Made by a program: the position numbers and the translations under genes. The notes under the pieces are model-generated. The model saw only the letters and a program-made list of their open reading frames with translations, made no database searches and was not told the DNA's origin. From contig JBBKXA010000066.1 of NCBI GenBank assembly GCA_037969235.1, positions 1 to 8,788 on the forward strand: a DNA stretch of 8,788 bases. Reading direction: 5' to 3'. The number at the start of each line of letters is the position of its first letter. Within the stretch, counting starts at the first letter, position 1. The DNA comes from TMED27 sp037969235. GTDB lineage: Bacteria > Pseudomonadota > Alphaproteobacteria > Micavibrionales > Micavibrionaceae. Of the stretch, positions 1 through 6,700 are shown one piece after another.

Positions 1-33
1 CACACCCAATATTTCGTAATATGTTTTAGCCAT
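1..33 (-). CDS. J-domain (DnaJ-like) protein, N-terminal fragment
   Basis: Only eleven codons lie inside the window. Read on the minus strand from the ATG at 33-31 they give MAKTYYEILGV. This is the classic opening of a J domain: a short basic N-terminus followed by helix I with Y-Y-E-I-L-G-V. J-domain proteins stimulate the ATPase of Hsp70 (DnaK) in the cytoplasm. The start is supported by a GAGGAA ribosome binding site at 43-38, six to seven bases upstream of the ATG. The gene runs off the left edge, so full DnaJ (with zinc finger), CbpA-like or short J-domain proteins cannot be told apart. It is transcribed divergently from the antitoxin gene. Confidence 0.65.
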   Translation of the reverse strand, partial: MAKTYYEILGV

Positions 34-59
34 AATATTCCTCGCAATTAATCTACGCA

Positions 60-88
60 TTGCTATATGTAATGGATGGAATTGTCAA
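60..88 (-). promoter_or_regulatory. Candidate promoter of the J-domain gene
   Basis: On the minus strand a perfect TTGACA (88-83) is followed after 15 bases by TATAGC (67-62) or after 17 bases by TAGCAA (65-60). The -35 box is strong and the -10 box is weak, so the exact -10 is uncertain. The placement, about 30 bases before the start codon, is reasonable. Confidence 0.4.
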
Positions 89-115
89 TAAAAATATGAA
101 AAACTAATAAAGCCC

Positions 116-144
116 TTGCCAAACTATGAATAAATTCCTATAAT
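116..144 (+). promoter_or_regulatory. Sigma-70-type promoter of the antitoxin gene
   Basis: TTGCCA (116-121), a 17-base spacer and a perfect TATAAT (139-144) form a near-consensus promoter. Transcription would start near 151, leaving a leader of about 20 bases with the ribosome binding site AGGAG at 158-162. A short inverted repeat, CCTAT (137-141) and ATAGG (156-160), brackets the -10 box and the start point. It could be an autoregulatory operator, as Phd/YefM proteins usually repress their own promoters, but a 5-bp arm is weak evidence. Confidence 0.7.
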
Positions 145-170
145 ATATCTAAAACATAGGAGTTTCTATC

Positions 171-419
171 ATGCCACCCATTTACACCAAAACCGCCATT
201 CGCCTTGGCATTCATGAATTTAAGACCCATATCGCGCATTATATCCGTGAGCTGAATAAGGGGGAGTATACGCAAATTATCCTCACCTCACGCGGGAAGC
301 CGATTGGCGGGTTTTATACATTCGAAGGGGTGCGGGCGCGGGAGCAGCGGGAGAAAATGAAGGAGTTGCTGAGCGGGTCTGATGTGTCGCTATCGGGTCT
401 GCTTGGCGGGTCTGATTGA
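171..419 (+). CDS. Phd/YefM-type antitoxin, apparently without a toxin
   Basis: The 82-residue product fits the Phd/YefM antitoxin fold in length and pattern. It has a basic N-terminus, the helix around HEFKTHIAHYIRELNKG (residues 15-31), and then the beta segment IILTSRGKPIGGFYTFEG (36-53), which corresponds to the family's 'v-I-T-r-r-G-k-P-v-A' core. Such proteins bind operator DNA through this N-terminal part and neutralise a toxin with a flexible C-terminal tail; here the tail is residues 54-82, with the repeated LLSGSD/LLGGSD. The start has a good AGGAG eight bases upstream and a near-consensus promoter. No RelE/ParE, Doc or PIN toxin follows: the next 175 bases hold no other credible gene, and then serA begins. 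It may therefore be an orphan antitoxin, a remnant, or a stand-alone regulator. Confidence 0.7.
   Translation: MPPIYTKTAIRLGIHEFKTHIAHYIRELNKGEYTQIILTSRGKPIGGFYTFEGVRAREQREKMKELLSGSDVSLSGLLGGSD
374..414 (+). repeat. Three copies of CGGGTCTG in the antitoxin 3' end
   Basis: The octamer CGGGTCTG occurs at 374-381, 394-401 and 407-414, the last just before the stop codon. Translated, two copies give the SGSD and GGSD of the C-terminal tail. They probably reflect local slippage or duplication in the tail-coding part; no function is evident. Confidence 0.5.
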
Positions 420-594
420 GGCGTAGATCATGCGCGAAGCCTTGAAAACCTTCAACCGCAGCATCACTTTTCAAATCCAAACAGACTTAGTCCGAAAAGC
501 GGGTCAGCATTGCAATAATTTCGCTTTACTAATTTTGGCGGCGTGGTATTTGTTTAATCCTGTTTGCCTAAACAAGACAAAACTAGGAGAAAAA
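420..594. other. Spacer between the antitoxin gene and serA
   Basis: This 175-base stretch is open in the serA frame from an ATG at 430, but that ATG lacks a ribosome binding site and the encoded 55 residues do not belong to the dehydrogenase fold. A possible -10 box TTTAAT (553-558) has no matching -35 box, so the serA promoter is not firmly located. No terminator hairpin is visible after the antitoxin stop, so read-through from its promoter is possible. Confidence 0.4.
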
Positions 595-2175
595 ATGGCA
601 TATAAAGTACTCATCAGCGACAAGCTGGACCCCTTGGCTGTGGGCATATTTGAAAAAAACGGTATTAGCGTTGATTTCAAACCTGGCCTTTCCGCGCAAG
701 AACAACTCGCGATTATTGATCAATATGATGGTTTGGCGGTGCGTAGCGAAACGACGGCAACGCCAGAATTGATTAAGGCTGGTAAAAAGCTGAAAGTCAT
801 AGGCCGCGCGGGTATTGGCGTAGATAATATCGACATCCCCACCGCGACCGAGGCGGGAATTGTAGTGATGAATACGCCATTTGGAAATTCCATTACGACG
901 GCTGAACATGCGATTGCGATGATGTTTGCGCTGGCGCGTCAAATCCCTCAGGCATTCGCTTCAACTCATGCGGGCAAGTGGGAGAAGAAAAAATTTATGG
1001 GCACCGAGCTTTATAACAAAGTTCTAGGTGTTATTGGATGCGGCAATATTGGCGGGATCGCCGCCAGCCGTGGTGTTGGTTTAAAGATGCAAGTGATTGC
1101 GTTTGATCCGTTCCTTACCGAAGAACGCGCCGCAGATTTGGGCGTGAAAAAGGTTGAGCTGGATGAATTATTCGCTAAGGCAGATTTCATCACTATTCAT
1201 GTGCCGAAAAATGACAAAACCAGCAATTTGATTAATAAAAACTCGATCGCTAAAATGAAAGACGGCGTGCGCATTATTAACTGCGCCCGCGGCGGTATTA
1301 TAAACGAGGCGGATTTACTGGAAGCCCTGAACAGCGGCAAAGTTGCGGGCGCAGCTTTGGATGTGTTTGAAAAAGAACCCGCGACGGAAAATCCGTTATT
1401 TGGACATGATAATGTGGTGTGCACCCCGCATTTGGGCGCGGCGACAAGCGAAGCACAAGTCAATGTGGCGTTGCAGGTAGCCGAACAGATGAGTGATTAT
1501 CTGGTTAATGGCGCGGTGACCAATGCATTGAACATGGCGTCTATTTCCGCTGAAGATGCGCCAAAGCTTAAGCCGTATTTGAAATTGGCTGAGCAATTGG
1601 GCAGTTTCGCTGGGCAAATCACCAATAGCGCGATTAAGAAAATCGAGATTGAATTTGAAGGGACAATTACGGATATCAATACTGATCCCATCACTTCGAC
1701 ATTATTGGCGACGTTGCTGGGTTCACAAATCGAATCTGTGAACATGGTTAATGCGATGCAGATCGCCGAAAGCCGCGGTATTCAACTGAAGCAGAGTTAT
1801 AATAACGAGCAGAAAAACTGGCGCTCGATGATTAATGTGATTGTAACGTCTGAAAAACGTGTACGCAATGTGACGGGAACGTTGTTTACTGGGCGTGAGC
1901 CACGGATTGTCAATATTGAAGGTGTGCCCATTGAAGTGGCGCTTCAGCCGAACATGATTTTCATTCGTAATGATGATAAGCCAGGGATGATCGGTGATTT
2001 AGGAATGTTGCTCGGCGCGGAAGGCTTGAATGTTGCTGATTTCCGTTTGGGACGCAAAGATGATAAATCAGGTGCAATTTGTTTGGTGGCTTTGGATGCG
2101 CCAATCAGTGATGAGCTTTATGAGAAAATTTGCGCGCAACCACAAATTACGAGTGCGAAGCGCCTGAATTTTTAA
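595..2175 (+). CDS. serA: D-3-phosphoglycerate dehydrogenase, long form
   Basis: This cytoplasmic enzyme oxidises 3-phosphoglycerate to 3-phosphohydroxypyruvate with NAD+, the first step of serine synthesis. The 526-residue product has the long-form layout: a split substrate-binding domain, an NAD-binding domain, an intervening ASB-type domain (about 315-450) and a C-terminal ACT domain (about 454-526). Visible signatures are RAGIGVDNID (71-80), the GxGxxG loop GCGNIG (148-153) with the NAD-ribose acidic residue D171, catalytic R232 in CARGG, E261 in DVFEKEP and H279 in TPHLGAA. The chosen start gives the standard MAYKVLISD opening and has AGGAGA at 585-590; the in-frame ATG at 430 would add 55 unrelated residues. 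The ACT domain suggests feedback by serine, but long forms differ in this. No serC partner is adjacent. The gene converges with the signalling operon, with only nine bases between the stop codons. Confidence 0.96.
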   Translation: MAYKVLISDKLDPLAVGIFEKNGISVDFKPGLSAQEQLAIIDQYDGLAVRSETTATPELIKAGKKLKVIGRAGIGVDNIDIPTATEAGIVVMNTPFGNSITTAEHAIAMMFALARQIPQAFASTHAGKWEKKKFMGTELYNKVLGVIGCGNIGGIAASRGVGLKMQVIAFDPFLTEERAADLGVKKVELDELFAKADFITIHVPKNDKTSNLINKNSIAKMKDGVRIINCARGGIINEADLLEALNSGKVAGAALDVFEKEPATENPLFGHDNVVCTPHLGAATSEAQVNVALQVAEQMSDYLVNGAVTNALNMASISAEDAPKLKPYLKLAEQLGSFAGQITNSAIKKIEIEFEGTITDINTDPITSTLLATLLGSQIESVNMVNAMQIAESRGIQLKQSYNNEQKNWRSMINVIVTSEKRVRNVTGTLFTGREPRIVNIEGVPIEVALQPNMIFIRNDDKPGMIGDLGMLLGAEGLNVADFRLGRKDDKSGAICLVALDAPISDELYEKICAQPQITSAKRLNF

Positions 2176-2184
2176 ATTTGGCTT

Positions 2185-2682
2185 CTATTTGTGCCTATCG
2201 AAATAGCGTTTGCACGCGGCTTTTAATTCTAAAGCCATGGCTTGGCCCGAATCACCGCCGTCGCCGGTCATTTTGTTTTTAATGATGGCTTTTATAGTTT
2301 GGTGGTAGGATGTGATTATAGATATAGCATCGTTATCGAGTGTTTTCACGTGCTCCATAAAACCCAGCATGATGTTGGCGAGGTTACCCACCAATGTGTA
2401 GTGGAAGATCACGGCGTTGGCTTTAAGCTGCATAACGGGCGCGGTTAAATCTTGAATGATTTTTTTATCGGTTTGTTCGCCTGTTTTTGCTGTTTTTATG
2501 GCTTGTTCCAAATCGTCCAAATACTCCTGCGCCAATGGTGCGAAATCTACCTTGTTGCTTTCAATAACATGTTGCGCCCGCTCAATCGCTTTTTCATCAA
2601 GAAAAACCGTGTTGGTTTTGGCTTGAAGAGATTTATCGGCTTTGTATAGTTTAAATGTTTTTTTGGGCTGATCAGTATCCAT
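2185..2682 (-). CDS. Helical protein, possible degenerate HPt-like partner of the receiver
   Basis: The 165-residue product has no signal peptide or membrane segment and appears mostly helical, with a lysine-rich N-terminus. Residues 82-163 read PVMQLKANAVIFHYTLVGN, then a helical stretch, then MTGDGGDSGQAMALEL. From memory this resembles small alphaproteobacterial proteins encoded beside CheY-like regulators that carry HDIKGQG-FGYPLV and a GxGG motif near the C-terminus, a pattern recalling HPt phosphotransfer domains. In this copy the position expected for the phospho-accepting histidine is M84, while K87 is kept, so phosphotransfer by that site looks lost; H94 lies a few residues on. The start has GGAGT at 2690-2686. 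It lies 15 bases after the receiver gene, so the two are very likely co-transcribed. The family call is inference; the fallback is a conserved hypothetical protein. Confidence 0.8.
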   Translation of the reverse strand: MDTDQPKKTFKLYKADKSLQAKTNTVFLDEKAIERAQHVIESNKVDFAPLAQEYLDDLEQAIKTAKTGEQTDKKIIQDLTAPVMQLKANAVIFHYTLVGNLANIMLGFMEHVKTLDNDAISIITSYHQTIKAIIKNKMTGDGGDSGQAMALELKAACKRYFDRHK

Positions 2683-2697
2683 TTTACTCCAAATTTT

Positions 2698-3192
2698 TTA
2701 TAAATCACTATCGCGGCGGTAAATGCCACGGTAGCTAGGGGAATGTTTGCGACGACGGCGGTCTGGACCAAAGAAATCACGGGTCTCGACGAAATCTCGC
2801 GGTTTATTAACTACATGCGCTAAACGCCGCGCAAGATCTTTGGCTGAGAAGGGCTTGACGATAAATTCCGTAATTCCAGTGTCGCGCGCTTGGTATACCC
2901 GCGGCAAAGCGCTAAAGCCTGTCATCATAATAATAGGAACGGTACGATTAGGAGAGCGCTTATCGTTACGAATTTTTTCAGCGAGTTCGATGCCCGATAT
3001 CGGTTCCATTTGCCAATCGGCGATCACAATATCTGGATTTGTACGGATAAAAGTTTTGAAGCCTTCTTCGCCGTTTACTGCTGTATCGAGAGAGCCTACA
3101 CCCATTACATCAAGCACGGAGGTTACTAATTGTTGCATGGGCAGCGTGTCTTCAACGACAAGGACGCTTAATTTTGAAAATTGAAAAGACAT
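2698..3192 (-). CDS. CheY-like single-domain response regulator
   Basis: Residues 8-130 form a complete receiver domain: acidic pair E14-D15 after the first beta strand (LSVLVVEDT), phospho-acceptor D59 in VIADWQM, switch T91 in IIMMTGF, and invariant K113 in IVKPFS. The protein should therefore be phosphorylated by a histidine kinase or HPt protein. There is no DNA-binding or enzymatic output domain; residues 131-164 form a basic tail with FFGPDRRRRK, seen in many alphaproteobacterial stand-alone receivers. Output is probably by protein-protein contact. The ATG at 3192 has only a weak ribosome binding site (GTAAAG region, about 3204-3199), but no better start exists because the first beta strand begins at residue 8. 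It is the first gene of an operon with the 165-residue protein and is transcribed away from the giant adhesin. No cognate kinase is in the window. Confidence 0.9.
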   Translation of the reverse strand: MSFQFSKLSVLVVEDTLPMQQLVTSVLDVMGVGSLDTAVNGEEGFKTFIRTNPDIVIADWQMEPISGIELAEKIRNDKRSPNRTVPIIMMTGFSALPRVYQARDTGITEFIVKPFSAKDLARRLAHVVNKPRDFVETRDFFGPDRRRRKHSPSYRGIYRRDSDL

Positions 3193-3229
3193 GTTTTTTA
3201 CTTTACATCAGTGATGTTCGATTAATCAT

Positions 3230-3259
3230 ATTTTATGTTGGGGGTGCGTGCAGTGTCAA
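3230..3259 (-). promoter_or_regulatory. Promoter of the response-regulator operon
   Basis: On the minus strand a perfect TTGACA (3259-3254) is followed after 18 bases by TAAAAT (3235-3230), five of six matches to the -10 consensus. Predicted transcription start is near 3223, about 30 bases before the receiver gene's ATG. It is the best promoter on this strand in the intergenic region. Confidence 0.55.
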
Positions 3260-3559
3260 AGGAAAAGCGTTTAAGATTATTCGGTAGGTGTGGCAGGCGG
3301 AAATGGGGGGATTTTTGTCATTCAAAATACTGGATTTTAGTTGTTTAATGGTGTATGAAGCAAGTTCTCACTGTTGCATTGTAATAACATGTTTATCTAA
3401 TTTTAATAAGTGTGATGCAATAATGGATATGTTGTGTATGTAGATCACAGCATTTATAAAATTGAAATATTGGGCAAACTTCAACATAAGGGCACTGTAA
3501 CGACGCATTTTCATTTATTTTCAATGCTAAATATTATCAAAGCATTCTTAACATAATTG

Positions 3560-3588
3560 TTGACATAGCGTCATAAATTTGTTAGTTT
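3560..3588 (+). promoter_or_regulatory. Weak candidate upstream promoter of the adhesin gene
   Basis: A perfect TTGACA (3560-3565) is followed after 17 bases by a poor -10, TAGTTT (3583-3588, three of six). If used, transcription would start near 3595, placing the 52-base hairpin at the very 5' end of the mRNA. Confidence 0.25.
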
Positions 3589-3601
3589 TGTTTATTCCAT
3601 T

Positions 3602-3653
3602 AATAACTTGTTAAGATTCTTTCGTAATTTCGAAGGGTTTTCTACAAGTTATT
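3602..3653 (+). promoter_or_regulatory. 52-base hairpin in the adhesin upstream region
   Basis: Two 23-base arms face each other around a 6-base loop (TAATTT, 3625-3630). The outer ten pairs are perfect: AATAACTTGT (3602-3611) against ACAAGTTATT (3644-3653). The inner part has four perfect pairs next to the loop (TTCG/CGAA). Over all 23 positions I count 17 Watson-Crick pairs, 3 G-U pairs and 3 mismatches, with no bulge. It could be an RNA leader structure of the adhesin mRNA or a DNA dyad for a regulator. It is not followed by a clean T-run and no gene ends before it, so it is not an ordinary terminator. Confidence 0.6.
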
Positions 3654-3658
3654 TAAGA

Positions 3659-3664
3659 TATAAT
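3659..3664 (+). promoter_or_regulatory. Consensus -10 box close to the adhesin start
   Basis: TATAAT lies 37 bases before the ATG; start of transcription would be near 3671. The -35 position (around 3636-3641, GGTTTT) is poor, so the promoter would need an activator or a different sigma factor, if it is real. The right arm of the 52-base dyad ends just upstream of this box. Confidence 0.35.
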
Positions 3665-3690
3665 TTATTGCGTTGACTGCGTTACCACTA

Positions 3691-3695
3691 AGGAG
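3691..3695 (+). promoter_or_regulatory. Ribosome binding site of the adhesin gene
   Basis: AGGAG sits six bases before the ATG at 3702. The reading frame has a stop (TAA, 3654-3656) upstream and no other start codon between, so this site fixes the start of the giant gene. Confidence 0.85.
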
Positions 3696-3701
3696 AGAAA
3701 A

Positions 3702-6700
3702 ATGGCAAACGATAATAACAATCAAAATACACCAGACAATATTCAAAGTGAGAATCAAAACCAAGTTGAAAATGCGAAAGTTGAAGGTAGCGCTCAAGAC
3801 GAAACTGGGCAGGTAAACGCAGAAGGTGTTGAAATACAAAATCTCCTTCCTGAGGGCGCGATTGACGCGACCGCGGGTGTTGATGGTGAGGTGGCCATTC
3901 AATCTATTGATGGCGTTTGTGTGGCCACAAGCGATGACGCTACTGCGGATCTCGTTAAGCCAATCATGATCCAAAAGCCTGAATGTGGTGATACAACAGA
4001 AATTACAGTTGCTCCTGGTCAAAAATACTTTTTTGATTTTAATGAAAACAATGTTGAGAAATTTGTTCAAGAAGGTGGAAATCTGACGCTGAAGTTTGCC
4101 GATGGCAGCGCGATTGTTCTTGTTGGATTTGCTGATGCGTCTGCATCTGACTTGCCTGTTAAATTAGCGTTCAGCGATGCGCTTTCTCTCGATCAGCTGA
4201 ATAATCTTATCGAAGTGGTTGAAAACCAACCTGATCAAACAGAACTACAGCAGCAAGAAGAAGTTGCTGATAGTGGTGAGAGTGAAGATACAGGATCCGA
4301 GCAGTTTGGCACGATTGAGCCTGCGGCTGGTGATGAGCCAACAATTGCGGAAGAGGTCATTGCTCAGGCTGAAGAGGCTGGTGAAAATGTTGCAGATATT
4401 GAGCCTGCCGCTGGTGAAGATGTTGCGAATATTGAACCTGCCGCTGGTGGAGAAGATGGTGCGCAAAACTCTGGATTTACATTTAACACGCCCACATCCG
4501 AAGCGGTTGGTGCTTTGGCGGCGGTTGGTCCAATTGACCCTACAGCTTTAAGATATGGTGTTGATTTTTCAAGACCTGAAGTGTTTATTGATAATCGAGA
4601 ATTTGACGATCAGCCTATAATTTTCAGCCCTAAAGCACTTGATCTTGATGAGACGGATCTGGCGCCTAATCTTGCGGCTAATGGCAAGGTTTTTGTTGAT
4701 TTTGGTGACGATGGCCCAGGTGTAATTTGTGCCGACGGAAATTTTGACGTTAGTGGTTCGCTATTGAATGGTGATTTTACATCGGGCGGCGAAGTGATCA
4801 CTGTTACGCCGAAAGTAGGCGATAATGGGTATGTAGGCACACTAGCAAACGGGACGATTGTATTTGATCTGACGATTGATAAAAACACAGGTGAGTTTGA
4901 ATTTACGCAATTTGGTCCTTTAGATCACAATGATCCGAATGATCCGAATGATGTAATCCAGTTGACGTTTGGTGTATTTGCACAAGATTCTGATGGTGAT
5001 AAGGTTTCGACGCAGATCGTTATTAATATTGCTGATGACGTGCCTTTGGTGGCGAAGCCAGATGAAAATACAATTGATGAAACGAACCTTAATGGTGGAC
5101 CGATTGTTGTGAATGATCAACTTATTGTTGATTTTGGAAATGATGTTGGTGGGAAAATTCTGCCTGAGGGCTCAAGCACTTTTGATGGCGTTGCGGCGCT
5201 GACATCTGGTGGGCAGCCTATTACTATTACGGCGACGGCGAATGGTTATGTTGGGACATTGCCAGGCGGAGCTTTGGCGTTTGTATTGGAGATTGATCCC
5301 ACAACAGGTGCGTACACATATACGCAGAATGTGAATTTGGACCATGATGATCCGGGTGCGGATACTATCTCAATACATTTTGACGTATTGGTACAAGATT
5401 TTGATGGCGACCAAACAGAGACGATGATCACAATCAATATTGTAGATTCTGTTCCTGTGATTAATGTTGTTCCGAAACTTGGCGATGGTTTGGAAATTGT
5501 TGATGAGACGGATCTTCCAGGTGAAGCACGTAATGGTCAATTGACTGTTGATTTTGGTTCCGACGCAACTGGCGCGGCGATTACGCCTAATGACACGTTC
5601 GTGTCTTCAGGCTCGCAATTGAATAATGCGCTGACATCTAATGGTGAAGCGGTAACGGTTACGCTGGTTGGCGACACATATACAGGTACTACGGCAAGCG
5701 GCACAGATGTGTTCACGCTACAGGTGCGCCCTGACGGATCTTACACATTTGATTTGTTGGGTACGTTGGATCATAACGATCCGAACGATCCGAATGATAT
5801 TATCAATTTGGAATTTGGTGTTGTCGCTACAGATGGTGACGGCGATATGGCCACAAGCACAATTTTGGTTAAAGTTAAAGATGATGTGCCGACTATTGGC
5901 GATTCCAAGGGCAATGTAGACGAGACAAATTTTGATAATGGCCCGCTGGAATATTCAGACGCATTAATCAGCGACTTTGGTGCGGAAACTGCTTCTATTA
6001 CACCGCGCGGCGATATTGGCGCGAAAGTGAACGGCAATCCTATTGCGTTGACATCCAAAGGTGAGGCTGTGATTTTCACACAGACTGTTAATGGCTATGT
6101 GGGGACTTTGGCTAATGGTAATTTGGTATTTACGCTCGAAGTGGATGCACAGAGCGGTAAATATAATTATACGCAAAGTCTGCCTTTTGACCACCCTGAT
6201 GCGGCGGATCCTAATGACACGATAGATTTGGTGTTTGGTGTTCAAGTTGAAAGCTTTGACGGTACAACGGCCAATGCAGACATCACGATTACGGTTGCGG
6301 ATGATGGTCCGATTGCCAATGATGATTCAAACGGCGCGGAAGAAGGTCAGGATATTACTGGTTCGGTCATTACCAATGATGACCTTTCCCAAGACATTGA
6401 TAATATTGTCACGCAATTTGAAGTGAATGGTAATACCTATGGAATTCCAGTCGGTGGATCAAATAGTGTTACAACCCCGTTGGGGACGTTTGTTCTCAAT
6501 AGTAACGGGACATATACATTCAGCGCAGTTGATTCTGGTGATCCAGATGGGACGTTGCAAATTAAATACACACTCAAAGACTTTGACGGCGATACGGATA
6601 CTGCTGTGTTGTCTATCCGTGTGACTCCTGATGGGCAGCCTGTGGCGGCCACGGGTTCAACCGAAGTGGATGAAACGAATTTAGTTGGTGGCATTACATC

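Larger units (their letters stand above)
3193..3701. other. 509-base divergent intergenic region
   Basis: This AT-rich stretch separates the signalling operon from the adhesin gene. I see no credible small gene in it. It holds the minus-strand promoter at 3230-3259, a weak plus-strand promoter at 3560-3588, a 52-base hairpin at 3602-3653 and a -10 box at 3659-3664. The roughly 300 bases between 3260 and 3559 contain nothing I can assign beyond short imperfect inverted repeats, such as TTGCAT/ATGCAA near 3374 and 3414. The length suggests room for regulator binding. Confidence 0.6.

Noticed and set aside
430..594. In-frame N-terminal extension of serA from the ATG at 430
   Set aside because: There is no ribosome binding site before 430, the 55 added residues do not resemble any dehydrogenase N-terminus, and the ATG at 595 has AGGAGA and gives the normal family start.
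2157..2185. Possible bidirectional terminator between serA and the convergent operon (GAAGC/GCTTC arms)
   Set aside because: Only five outer pairs form and the inside is AT-rich with a poor fit; the arms overlap both coding ends. Too weak to call.
2747..3184. Plus-strand frame of 145 codons opposite the response regulator
   Set aside because: The minus-strand receiver has all its conserved residues; the plus-strand product has no recognisable motif.
3442..3458. CRP-like site TGTGT...TCACA upstream of the adhesin gene
   Set aside because: The half-sites are spaced seven bases apart instead of six and the left half has a mismatch; it is likely chance in this region.
3642..4070. Minus-strand frame of 142 codons across the adhesin start
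   Set aside because: It is antisense to the well-supported adhesin start, has low-complexity translation and no recognisable domain; a shadow frame.
4219..4551. Plus-strand frame of 110 codons with Leu/Arg-rich repeats
   Set aside because: It is the out-of-frame reading of the PAAG linker repeats of the adhesin; its own repeats are a by-product.
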